A stretch of DNA of 64,000 nucleotides. Source: JBFWRK01 sp050248955. GTDB taxonomy: Bacteria; Actinomycetota; Acidimicrobiia; Acidimicrobiales; Ilumatobacteraceae. The notes under the pieces are model-generated. The model was not told the DNA's origin. It ran no database searches and saw only the letters and a program-made list of their open reading frames with translations. The stretch covers positions 124,001 through 188,000 of the forward strand of contig JBFWRK010000006.1 of assembly GCA_050248955.1 (NCBI GenBank), given 5' to 3'. Positions within the stretch are counted from its first letter, which is position 1; each line of letters begins with the position of its first letter. Shown here one piece after another: positions 9,017 to 21,784 of the stretch. Position numbers and translations under genes: made by a program.

Positions 9017-9655
9017 TCAGAACGTGTCGAAGTGCACCAGTGGCGTGAGATCGAGCCGCTTCGCCGGCTTGAACTCGGTACCGATCGTGTACGCGATCGG
9101 GAACAGCCCGCCCTGGGTGTACCGGTCGAAGGGGATGCCGAGCAGATCGGCCGTCTCCCGTTCGTTCGGCAGGTGCAGCGTCGTCCACGCGGACCCGAGG
9201 CCGCGCTCGCGCAGCGCGAGCATGAAGCTCCACACTGCCGGCAGCAGCGAACCCCATGCGGAGGCACCCTGCACCACGGACGCGTTGTCGAGCCGCCCCT
9301 CGATGAGCGGGATCATCAGCACGGGGACGCGCTGGAAGTTGTCGGCGAGGTACTGCGCCGAGCTGCGCACCGCAGTGATCTGCTCCGCCCGCAGATCCCC
9401 CTCCGGGTACTGGCGTGACGTCTTCGCGTACTCGTCGAAGTTCCGCTTGTACATCGCCGCGATCGCGTCCTTCTTCGCCTGGTCCTCGACGAACATCCAG
9501 TGCCAACCTTGGCTGTTCGACCCCGTCGGCGCCTGGAGTGCGATCGCGAGGCACTCGAGGATGACGTCACGGCCGACGGGCTTGTCGAAGTCGAGCCGCT
9601 TGCGCACGCTGCGGGTGGTGGTCAGTACCTCGTCGGCCGAGAGCTCGAGCTTCAT
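9017..9655 (-). CDS. Nitroreductase family protein
   Basis: This 212-aa FMN-type nitroreductase has an N-terminal TTTRSVRKRLDFDKP with the flavin-binding R-S-x-R, then LQAPTGSNSQGWHW (the conserved S-N-xQ-W block), and a late LRERGLGSAWTTLHL segment followed by a GIP...G.FPIAY.IG loop typical of the family. It probably forms a homodimer with FMN at the interface. The ATG at 9655 is divergent from an enoyl-CoA hydratase family gene (9688) across 32 bp. It is followed by the ComB-like gene at 6 nt. The substrate is unknown; it is only distantly similar to the nitroreductase at 3701-4378. Confidence 0.82.
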   Translation of the reverse strand: MKLELSADEVLTTTRSVRKRLDFDKPVGRDVILECLAIALQAPTGSNSQGWHWMFVEDQAKKDAIAAMYKRNFDEYAKTSRQYPEGDLRAEQITAVRSSAQYLADNFQRVPVLMIPLIEGRLDNASVVQGASAWGSLLPAVWSFMLALRERGLGSAWTTLHLPNERETADLLGIPFDRYTQGGLFPIAYTIGTEFKPAKRLDLTPLVHFDTF

Positions 9656-9687
9656 CGCCGGAGTATCCCACCTGAAAGACTCGCGCC

Positions 9688-10515
9688 ATGTCCGATCGCG
9701 TCACGGTTTCCATCCAGGGCGGCATCGCCGACGTCCGCTTCAACCGGCCCGAGAAGCGCAACGCGCTCGACGGCGAGCAGTTCCTCGCCATCGCCGAGGC
9801 CGGCGAACGATTGACGCACGAACCCGGGGTGCGCTGCGTCGTCATCTCCGGTGAGGGCGCGTCGTTCTGCGCCGGACTCGACTTCTCCTCGTTCCAGTCG
9901 ATGGCCGGTGGTGAGGGCACGGGCGGTTCGCGAGCAGAACGCGCGAACGGCGACCCGGGCGCGATCGCCGAGGGGCGGATCACCCATCTCGGCCAGCAGG
10001 TCGCCTGGGTGTGGCAGGAGCTGCCGGTCCCGGTGATCGCTGCCGTGCACGGGCACGCGCTGGGAGGCGGCATCCAGATCGCGCTCGGCGCGGACATCCG
10101 CATCGTGCACCCGCGGACGCAGATGTCGGTTCGCGAGGTGTTCTGGGGGCTCGTGCCCGACATGACGGGCACGCTCGTGCTCAGCCGGCTCGTGCGCCCC
10201 GACATCGCCAAGGAGCTGACGTTCACGGCCCGGGTCTTCTCGGGGGAGGAGGCGTTCGCGCTCGGTCTGGCGACCAGGCTCTCGGAGACGCCCTACGACG
10301 ACGCGATGGCGCTCGCCGCTGAGATCGCGGCGAACAGCCCCGACGCCGTTCGTGGCGCCAAGGCCCTGTTCAACGGGCTCGTGAACGTGGGCGCGGCCGA
10401 GCAGTTCGCCGACGAGCGACGGGTGATCGGCTCCCTGATCGGCTCGCCGAACCAGGTCGAGTGCGTGATGGCGAGCTTCGAGAAGCGGCCCCCGGTCTTC
10501 GCCGACCCCGGCTGA
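9688..10515 (+). CDS. Enoyl-CoA hydratase/isomerase (crotonase) family protein
   Basis: This 275-aa crotonase-fold protein has IADVRFNRPEKRNALDGE at the N-terminus, the oxyanion-hole segment GEGASFCAGLDFSSF, and the second oxyanion block VIAAVHGHALGGGIQIALGADIRI. At the usual catalytic position it has VREVFWGLVPDMTGT, with Glu in 'REVFWG' and Asp in 'PDMTG', an arrangement also seen in isomerase-type members. A ~25-residue Gly/Arg insertion follows the first oxyanion segment. The ATG is preceded by AAGACT 6 nt upstream, so the mRNA may be leaderless. The reaction on the acyl-CoA substrate (hydration or isomerisation) is not resolved. Confidence 0.85.
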   Translation: MSDRVTVSIQGGIADVRFNRPEKRNALDGEQFLAIAEAGERLTHEPGVRCVVISGEGASFCAGLDFSSFQSMAGGEGTGGSRAERANGDPGAIAEGRITHLGQQVAWVWQELPVPVIAAVHGHALGGGIQIALGADIRIVHPRTQMSVREVFWGLVPDMTGTLVLSRLVRPDIAKELTFTARVFSGEEAFALGLATRLSETPYDDAMALAAEIAANSPDAVRGAKALFNGLVNVGAAEQFADERRVIGSLIGSPNQVECVMASFEKRPPVFADPG

Positions 10516-10647
10516 CCGCCACGATCGATGGCTCGCTGGCAGGAATCGTCTGGCCGTTCGAGTGATCGCGGCCTAGGCTGCGCATTGCTCTCGGGCCAGC
10601 GTCGTCCCGGAGTCCACTCAGCCGTACCGACTTCGTGGATGAGGACG

Positions 10648-15199
<4,552 letters not shown>

Positions 15200-15207
<8 letters not shown>

Positions 15208-16651
15208 GGCCACTGGGTTTCTGAAATGGGATCGCGAGACGCCGGCGCGGCGGCCGGTGCCGGTGCGGTTGCGCGACTGGAAGGAGGTGTACGAGCCGTT
15301 CCCCGTCGAGCAGCTCGAGCACCAGGCCGGCCGCTGCATGGACTGCGGCATCCCGTTCTGCAACAACGGTTGCCCGCTCGGCAACCTCATCCCTGACTGG
15401 AACGACTTCGTCTACCGCGACCACTGGCGCGACGCGATGGACCGTCTGCACGCGACGAACAACTTTCCCGAGTTCACCGGTCGTCTATGTCCCGCCCCGT
15501 GCGAGGCCGCCTGCGTACTCGGGATCAACGCCGACCCGGTGACGATCAAGCAGGTCGAGGTGTCGATCATCGACCGCGCCTGGGACGAGGGCTGGGTCGT
15601 CCCGCGACCGTCGTCGGTGAAGACCGGCAAGCGGGTCGCGGTGATCGGGTCGGGCCCGGCGGGGCTCGCAGCCGCGCAGCAGCTGACGCGGGCCGGTCAC
15701 GAGGTCGTCGTGCTCGAACGCGCCGACCGGATCGGTGGCCTGCTCCGCTACGGCATCCCCGAGTTCAAGATGGAGAAGCGCCACATCGACCGGCGTCTCG
15801 CACAGATGGAGGCGGAGGGCACGGAGTTCCGTGTCAACGCCGAGGTCGGGCGCAACGTCGACATCGACGTCCTGCTCGCGAGCTACGACGCCGTGGTGCT
15901 CGCGGCGGGCGCGACCGCGTGGCGCGACCTGCCGGTGCCCGGGCGCGAGCTGCGCGGCATCCATCAGGCGATGGAGTACCTGCCCGGCTCGAACCGCGTG
16001 CAGCAGGGCGACATCGAGGCCCCACCGATCAGCGCTGAGGGCAAGCACGTCGTGATCATCGGCGGCGGCGACACCGGTGCGGACTGCCTCGGCACCGCCC
16101 ACCGCCAGGGTGCGGCGTCGGTGACGCAGCTCGAGATCCTCGCGCGGCCGCCGGACGTCCGAGCGGACAGCAATCCATGGCCGCAGTGGAGCCTGATCTA
16201 CCGGGTCACGTCGGCGCACGAGGAGGGCGGCGAGCGCCTGTACAGCGTGAACACCGAGCGCTTCCTCGACGACGGCGCCGGCAACGTGAAGGCGCTGCTG
16301 CTCCACGAGGTGGAGCAGCGCGACGGTCGGTTCCAGAAGATCGAAGGTACCGACCGCGAGCTGCCGGCCGACCTCGTGTTCCTCGCTCTCGGCTTCGTCG
16401 GGCCGGAGAAGAGCGCCTGGCTCGAGCAGCTCGGTGTCGCCTTCGACGAGCGCGGCAACGCCGCCCGCGACGAGCGGTTCATGTCGAGCGTTCCCGGTGT
16501 GTTCGTCGCCGGTGACATGGGCCGCGGGCAGAGCCTGATCGTGTGGGCGATCGCCGAGGGACGCGCCTGCGCCGCCGGGGCGGACGAGTGGTTGATGGGG
16601 GAGACGTCGCTGCCCGCTCCCATCGCGCCCACCACGCGGCCGCTCGCGTGA
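15200..16651 (+). CDS. gltD: Glutamate synthase small (beta) subunit
   Basis: This 483-aa protein supplies NAD(P)H electrons to GltB. N-terminal cysteine clusters (CMDCGIPFCNNGCPLGN and RLCPAPCEAACVLG) bind the iron-sulfur centres. An FAD-binding GSGPAGLAAAQQL and a second dinucleotide motif VIIGGGDTGADCLG (NADPH) follow, with the FAD-closing VFVAGDMGRGQSLIVWAIAEGR near the C-terminus. Its ATG overlaps the end of gltB by 8 nt, so translation is coupled and the subunits are probably made in fixed ratio. Length and order are normal for the family. Confidence 0.97.
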
Positions 16652-16685
16652 CACCCATGACGTCGTAACACTGGGTCGTACGCCC

Positions 16686-16691
16686 TACGCT
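16686..16691 (+). promoter_or_regulatory. -10-like TACGCT, 8 nt before LysM lipoprotein start
   Basis: The hexamer TACGCT ends 8 nt before the ATG at 16700, and no Shine-Dalgarno sequence lies between them. This spacing places the transcription start at or next to the start codon. Confidence 0.4.
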
Positions 16692-16699
16692 GCGGTTCC

Positions 16700-17320
16700 A
16701 TGCGTACGAAGATGTCGTTGACGGCCGTGGCCGGAGTCGCCGTGTTGGCACTCTCGGCGTGTGGTGGGTCCGGCGACGACACGAGCGACACGTCACTGAA
16801 CCCGCTCGGTTCGGCGACCGTGTTCCGAACCATCCTCCCGACGACGACCACGCTCTCGGTCGACGCGTCGGTCGACCCGAACAACCCTGCGGCGATCCCC
16901 GGTGAGGCGTCGTACTCGATCATCTCCGGTGATTTCCCGATCGCGGTGGCGAGGAAGCTCGGCTGCGAGTCGTGGGACCTGATCGCGGCGTTCAACGAGA
17001 TCGACCCGGATCCGAACGAGTTTCCGTTCCCGGGCACCGTGCTGAAGATCCCGCCGGACTGCGCCGGCGAGCCCGTCGTCGAGACCACCGAGACCACGGC
17101 GGCCACATCCACGGCGACGACTGCGGCGCCAACCGCCACCACGGGCGCCGACGGCAGCGCGACCTACACCGTGCAGGCAGGCGACACCGTGTCGGGCATC
17201 GCCAGCAACTTCGACGTCACGCCGCAGGCCCTGGCCGCTGCCAACGGATGGTCGGACGGCATCAACCACGCCATCTTCCCCGGCGACGAGATCATCATCC
17301 CGGGCCCCAGCTCCGGCTGA
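16700..17320 (+). CDS. LysM-domain lipoprotein
   Basis: This 206-aa protein has a signal peptide with lipobox VLALSAC, a Thr/Ser-rich linker, and two LysM-type modules. The first (about residues 70-118, YSIISGDFPIAVARKLGC...LKIPPDC) is a divergent, cysteine-bracketed copy. The second (about 155-203, TYTVQAGDTVSGIASNFDV...GDEIIIPG) is canonical. LysM modules bind N-acetylglucosamine-containing glycans, so this is probably a peptidoglycan-attached lipoprotein on the outer face of the membrane. It is followed 4 nt later by the YceH-like gene. A -10-like hexamer lies 8 nt before the ATG. Confidence 0.85.
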   Translation: MRTKMSLTAVAGVAVLALSACGGSGDDTSDTSLNPLGSATVFRTILPTTTTLSVDASVDPNNPAAIPGEASYSIISGDFPIAVARKLGCESWDLIAAFNEIDPDPNEFPFPGTVLKIPPDCAGEPVVETTETTAATSTATTAAPTATTGADGSATYTVQAGDTVSGIASNFDVTPQALAAANGWSDGINHAIFPGDEIIIPGPSSG

Positions 17321-17324
17321 TCGG

Positions 17325-17957
17325 ATGATCTCCGTCACCGAGGGACGGGTGCTCGGCACGTTGATCGAGAAGGAAGCGACGACGCCCGACCAGTATCCGC
17401 TCTCGGCGAACGCGCTCGTGCTCGGCTGCAACCAATCGACGAACCGGGACCCGATCATGCACGTCGATGTGCCCGAGGTCGACGACGCGATCCGGACATT
17501 GAAGGAGCAACACCTGGCGCGCGTCGTGCACCCGACCCACGGCCGGGGTGTCACGAAGTACCGCCACGTCGTGGGCGAATCGCTCGGTCTCGACGCCGAG
17601 GAGCTCGCCGTGCTCGGCGTGCTCCTGCTGCGCGGCCCGCAGACGAACGGCGAGCTGCGCACGCGGACGGAACGGCTGCACCCGTTCGCGAGCGTCGACG
17701 AGGTCGACGACGCGCTCGGCCGTCTCGCGGCACGCGCCGAGCCACTGGCGATGCGCCTCGAACGGCAGCCGGGCCAGAAAGAGGCGCGCTGGGTGCAGCT
17801 GCTCGCCGAGGAGTCGGCGTCGCACGACGCGTCGCCCGGCAATGGCCGGTCAGCCGCTGGCGAGCGCGAACCGGGACTGCGCGATCGCGTCGAGCAGCTC
17901 GAGACCCGCGTCCTGCGATTGGAAACCGCCCTTGCCGACCTGCTCGGCGAAGCCTGA
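17325..17957 (+). CDS. YceH/DUF480 family protein
   Basis: This 210-aa protein carries the YceH signature: two winged-helix-like repeats starting TEGRVLGTLIEKEATTPDQYPLS and NALVLGCNQSTNRDPIM, a second repeat with LAVLGVLLLRGPQTNGELRTR, then a variable region and a C-terminal coiled coil (RVEQLETRVLRLETALADLL). Enterobacterial YceH is conserved but its function is not firmly known; the fold suggests DNA or protein binding. The gene starts 4 nt after the LysM lipoprotein stop and is convergent with the acyltransferase gene (18 nt gap). Confidence 0.88.
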   Translation: MISVTEGRVLGTLIEKEATTPDQYPLSANALVLGCNQSTNRDPIMHVDVPEVDDAIRTLKEQHLARVVHPTHGRGVTKYRHVVGESLGLDAEELAVLGVLLLRGPQTNGELRTRTERLHPFASVDEVDDALGRLAARAEPLAMRLERQPGQKEARWVQLLAEESASHDASPGNGRSAAGEREPGLRDRVEQLETRVLRLETALADLLGEA

Positions 17958-17975
17958 GCCGTTCAGACTCCTACC

Positions 17976-18998
17976 TCAGTCGAGGTCGGGCCAGCGCCGC
18001 TTCTGCCGGCGACGCAACCCTGCGGTACCGAGCTGACGCCGTTCCGACAGTGCCCACTGCCGGCGCCAGCTGGTGTGCTCAGGACCGCCGAGCGACGGGC
18101 TCGTCTTCGCGTGCGCGCGTCGGCGGGCGGTCCAGAAGTCGGTCAGCGACTCGTCGCCGAGGGCTGCCACTGCTGCCTCGATGCGGCCGGCGAACCGGCG
18201 CGTGCTCTCGCCCTCCTCGGGACGCATCGGCCGGCCGAACACCACGTTCGTGGTGCCCGCCTTCATCCCCTTCGCGCCCTTGCCGAACAGCGCGCCGGTG
18301 CCGTCGATGAACACGGGGACGACGGCGGCGCCGGTCCGACCGGAGAGGTACGCCGCGCCGCCCTTCCACTCCTGGCCCCATCCATCGGGTGAGCGGCCCC
18401 CTTCGGGATAGATCACGAGGCTCCAGCCGTCCTTCACGAGCCGGCGGATCATGTCGGACGACTTGCGTCCGGTGATCTCACGGTCGATCGGGATCGCATT
18501 GAGCGCGAGCGCAGCGAGCGTGCCCTTCCAGCGGCTGTCGAAGAAGTAGTCGGCAGCAGCGGCGACGACGAGGTTCGAGCGCCACGGCTCCGGCACGCAC
18601 ACCGCCATCAGCGGTGTGTCGAGGTGGCTGTGGTGGTTCGGCGTGAAGATCAGCGGCGGCGCATCGTCGCCGAGCCGTTTCAGGTCGTCCAGGCGATCGA
18701 GGCCGTAGATCTTCGGGCTCGCCAGGCCCTGCATGAACAGGCGCACCGGGCCTTCGGCGAGCAGCCGGCGAGCGGCCTTCGCCGGCGCCCGGCGGGCCCA
18801 GTCGGTGTCGAAATCGGCGCCGAGCCTGGACGCGTCCTCTGGCACGACGACGCCGCGTGGCACGGTCGGGGAGCGGTACGGGAACCCGTAGGACCCGGCC
18901 TTGCGGATCGTGCCACCGGTGACCCGCTCGATCGCACCGGCCACCTTCGCTGCCTTCGCCATGCCGCTCGGCTTCCACGGCGCGTCGTCACGAGCCAT
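17976..18998 (-). CDS. PlsC-like 1-acylglycerol-3-phosphate acyltransferase family protein
   Basis: This 340-aa protein has the acyltransferase motif I, NHHSHLD (HX4D, catalytic His and Asp), motif II around IPIDRE, and motif III YPEGGRSPDGWGQEWKGG. PlsC-family enzymes transfer acyl chains from acyl-CoA or acyl-ACP to lysophospholipids at the membrane. The N-terminal ~100 residues and the basic C-terminal tail are longer than in minimal PlsC. It is the last gene of a minus-strand run beginning at 24150 (9 nt after the LarA-like gene), so its acyl acceptor may be a product of the reductase/dehydrogenase genes upstream (inference). Confidence 0.85.
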   Translation of the reverse strand: MARDDAPWKPSGMAKAAKVAGAIERVTGGTIRKAGSYGFPYRSPTVPRGVVVPEDASRLGADFDTDWARRAPAKAARRLLAEGPVRLFMQGLASPKIYGLDRLDDLKRLGDDAPPLIFTPNHHSHLDTPLMAVCVPEPWRSNLVVAAAADYFFDSRWKGTLAALALNAIPIDREITGRKSSDMIRRLVKDGWSLVIYPEGGRSPDGWGQEWKGGAAYLSGRTGAAVVPVFIDGTGALFGKGAKGMKAGTTNVVFGRPMRPEEGESTRRFAGRIEAAVAALGDESLTDFWTARRRAHAKTSPSLGGPEHTSWRRQWALSERRQLGTAGLRRRQKRRWPDLD

Positions 18999-19007
18999 CG
19001 CCGGACC

Positions 19008-20594
19008 TCAGCGGACGTCCGCCACCATGAGCGGCGGCGCGTGGAGGTGGGTGATGGTGGCGGAGCGGCCGACGACGTCGCTGGCGATCTCGAACGCGTC
19101 GTCCATCGTGCTCGCCGGCGTGAAGCCGAGCCGGCGGATGGCCTTGGTGTCGCCGCCCACGATGATCACCTTGCCGCAGTGCTGCATGCCGTGGGCGCCC
19201 CAGTACCACATGTAGAACGGATGGACGCCGTGGTACGCGTAGCTCGTGCGGTACAGGTGCTTGTACCACTCGTCCTCGGCGTACTGCTGCTCCCACTTCT
19301 TCGACATCTCGTGCGGGTTGGTCGTGTCGGCCAGCACCTGCTCGTAGAAGTCGATGTAGCTCGGGTGGTGCACCGGGTGGAAGTCGGGCTGCACCGGGTG
19401 GGTCATGATCACGACGCCGCCCTCGCGCACGAGCGGCCTGCCGCGGTAGAGGTTGAAGAAGTAGCCGAGCCCCATGCACATCACGAGGATCGGGTTCATG
19501 ATGCTGTTGACGTTGTAGGGGCAGATGTAGGGGATCCCCATCGTGAGGATGTCGGTCTGACCCTCCACCTCGACGAGCTGCTGCCGGTACACGTGCTCGG
19601 TCGTCAGACGGTGCACGGCCTCGACCTCGCCCGCCTGGACGCTCGTCATCTGGTGGGGCGACTCGATCGAGTGGAAGATGTTGCGCGCCAGCCGCGTCGG
19701 TGTCCGCTTCAGCGCCTTCGTCGTCGCGAGGTAGGTCGCCCGGTCGCGGCCGCCCCACTCCCACTCGCGCTTCGAGAGGAAGTTGAACGGGTCCGGGAAC
19801 GTGTCGGTGTTGAGCGTCGTCTCGATCTGGAAGACCTTCACGCCGCTGTCGATCATCACCTTGCCCATGCGCCAGTTGCTCTTGTGCAGCTCGCTCTTGT
19901 GCTGGTCCATGAACGACGTGCTGCGCTCCATCGTGGCCGGGTTGTGGTGGTGGCGAAGGCTGCGGTAGCTCGACAGCCCGGTCGCCGTGCTCTTCCACCC
20001 ACCGTCCATCGCGACGAGGTTGATGTTCACATAGACGAGCAGGTCGCTCTCGGCTGCCCGCTTGCTGATCTCGACCTCTTCGCCGTGTGGTGTAGTGCCG
20101 AGGAACGTCAGCTGCGCAGGGTCCTCGGCGTCGTGCTGGTACAGCAGGCCGCGCGGCGCGAACGCGTCGTACACGCGGTCGCCGACCGCGTGGCGGAGCT
20201 CGGCCTCGGTCATCCGGCGGTGCAGCGCGAGCGCGGAGATGAGGTGGACGTCGTCGACGCCCGCTTCGGCGGCGAGGTCGAGCACGGCTTCGATGATCCG
20301 CTGGCGGATGTCGGGCCTGCGCATCTTCGGCAGCGGGAGGCTGACGTCGTCGAACGCGATCGTGAGCTTCATCCCCGGGAACAGGAGCTCGGGCAGAGGA
20401 TCCTGGTCGACCGGGTGCAGCAGCGCGTGCAGGATCGCGCCGTCGACGTCACGGATCGCCTCGATCGGCTCGGGTGCGTAGATCACGCGGCTGCGGTCGG
20501 CGGGGAGCTTCTCGAGGCTGAAGTTCTCGCCGCGCCAGAAGAGGATGGGAGGGGTGGAGCGATCCACCTCGAGGACGAATCCGGGACGGGGCAT
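19008..20594 (-). CDS. LarA-like (DUF2088, lactate racemase family) protein
   Basis: This 528-aa protein has the DUF2088 N-terminal region of nickel-pincer lactate racemase LarA: an early FPGMKLTIAFDDVSLPLP (the family has I.fdD.tRp here), then DIRQRIIEAVLDLAAEAGVDDVHLI.ALALHRRMTEAEL, which matches the AL..RHMTEEEL-type motif with the lid histidines. Later blocks are unusual (a long Tyr/Trp/His-rich C-terminus with YHGVHPFYMWYWGAHGMQH). It is longer than LarA (about 420 aa). No larB, larC or larE cofactor genes occur in the window. The ATG overlaps the dehydrogenase stop as TAATG, so translation is coupled. The substrate is unknown; a 2-hydroxyacid racemase or epimerase is plausible. Confidence 0.72.
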   Translation of the reverse strand: MPRPGFVLEVDRSTPPILFWRGENFSLEKLPADRSRVIYAPEPIEAIRDVDGAILHALLHPVDQDPLPELLFPGMKLTIAFDDVSLPLPKMRRPDIRQRIIEAVLDLAAEAGVDDVHLISALALHRRMTEAELRHAVGDRVYDAFAPRGLLYQHDAEDPAQLTFLGTTPHGEEVEISKRAAESDLLVYVNINLVAMDGGWKSTATGLSSYRSLRHHHNPATMERSTSFMDQHKSELHKSNWRMGKVMIDSGVKVFQIETTLNTDTFPDPFNFLSKREWEWGGRDRATYLATTKALKRTPTRLARNIFHSIESPHQMTSVQAGEVEAVHRLTTEHVYRQQLVEVEGQTDILTMGIPYICPYNVNSIMNPILVMCMGLGYFFNLYRGRPLVREGGVVIMTHPVQPDFHPVHHPSYIDFYEQVLADTTNPHEMSKKWEQQYAEDEWYKHLYRTSYAYHGVHPFYMWYWGAHGMQHCGKVIIVGGDTKAIRRLGFTPASTMDDAFEIASDVVGRSATITHLHAPPLMVADVR

Positions 20595-21784
20595 TACCGC
20601 TGGTTCTCCTGTCTCAGGTCGAACGCCACCTTCACCGCGCCGCGGCGGCCCGCAGCGGAGGCGTGGGCGATGGCGTCCTCGTAGTCGTCGAGCGGGTAGG
20701 TCGCCGAGAGCAGCTGGTCCAGCCGGCTCGCCGCGGCGGTCTCGATGGCGAGGTCGAAGGTCCGCCGGCGGGTGCCGTCTGCCAGCGTCTCGGTGCCGTA
20801 GGTGTACGCGCCCACGAGCTGCGTCTCGCGGTGCCAGAGCCCGGTGAGGTCGACCGTGACCTCGGCCGGCATGCCCATCAGCACCACGCGGCCCCTCGGC
20901 TTCGTGATCTTGATGGTCGCGGCGATGCTGCCGCTGTTGCCGACGGCGTCGATCGTCGCGTGCGCGCCACCGGAGAGGTGGTCGCCGACGATGTGGCAGC
21001 CGACCTCGCGGCGCACGGCGCGAGCGAGGTCGGCGGGCGACGTGACGACGTCGGCACCGAGACTGCGGGCGAGCGCCTGCTGGTTCTGGTACCGGGCGCC
21101 GACGACGATGCGCACACCGGGCACGTACCGGCGCAGGCCGGCGATCGCGCAGAGTCCCATCGTGCCCGCTCCGAGCACGGCAACGACCGGGCGATCGACG
21201 CCGCCGACGACCGGGAGCGTGAGCAAGGCGGCGTGGATGCCGGCGGCGGTCGGCTCGATCAGCACCGCCTGCTCGTCGGGCATCTCGTCCGGCACGCGGT
21301 GGAGCTGCGTCTCGTGGGCGACGAACTCGGTGGCCCAACCGCCCCCGGTCGAGCAGCAGAAACCGGTCTGGATGCCGGGTTCGAGTGGGCCCGTCGCAAG
21401 GTGCGCGTAGTCGTCGCCATCGCCCGGCGCGGCGCCCTCGAACGGCGGTGGGAAGCCGCGGGCCTCATGACCGAGCACCGGCTCGATGACGACGCGCGAG
21501 CCGTCCTCCAGCAGGCCGACGATCTCGTGGCCGGGTACGAACGGGAACGAGGTCCAGTCGTCGAAGTAGACCGACGCGTGGCCCTCCACCATCGACAGGT
21601 CGCTGCCGCAGATCCCGGTGAGCAGCGGCCGCACGCGGTGCCAGCCCGGCCCGGGTAGCTCGGGCGGATCGTCCTTGACGAGCTCGAGCGGACCGAAGCG
21701 GGCCGCCACGGTCGCGCTGACGGGCGAGACGAGCCGGGCGAGCGCGAACTTGGCAGCCTTGCGATCGATGCGCAGCGCTTTCAC
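20594..21784 (-). CDS. Zinc-dependent alcohol dehydrogenase (MDR superfamily)
   Basis: This 396-aa medium-chain dehydrogenase has LLTGICGSDLSMVEGH (catalytic zinc Cys), FVPGHEIVGLLEDGSRVVIEP (zinc His-Glu), a Rossmann motif VLGAGTMGLCAIAGLRR, and a substrate loop near GNSGSIAATIKITKPRGRVVLMG. The usual structural-zinc four-cysteine loop is not obvious; a long insertion (residues ~105-150) with adjacent cysteines (GFCCSTGGG) sits in its place. The GTG start overlaps the stop of the upstream reductase-phosphatase by 4 nt (GTGA) and its stop overlaps the next ATG. It probably interconverts an alcohol and an aldehyde or ketone in the same pathway as the acyl-CoA reductase. Confidence 0.85.
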   Translation of the reverse strand: MKALRIDRKAAKFALARLVSPVSATVAARFGPLELVKDDPPELPGPGWHRVRPLLTGICGSDLSMVEGHASVYFDDWTSFPFVPGHEIVGLLEDGSRVVIEPVLGHEARGFPPPFEGAAPGDGDDYAHLATGPLEPGIQTGFCCSTGGGWATEFVAHETQLHRVPDEMPDEQAVLIEPTAAGIHAALLTLPVVGGVDRPVVAVLGAGTMGLCAIAGLRRYVPGVRIVVGARYQNQQALARSLGADVVTSPADLARAVRREVGCHIVGDHLSGGAHATIDAVGNSGSIAATIKITKPRGRVVLMGMPAEVTVDLTGLWHRETQLVGAYTYGTETLADGTRRRTFDLAIETAAASRLDQLLSATYPLDDYEDAIAHASAAGRRGAVKVAFDLRQENQR

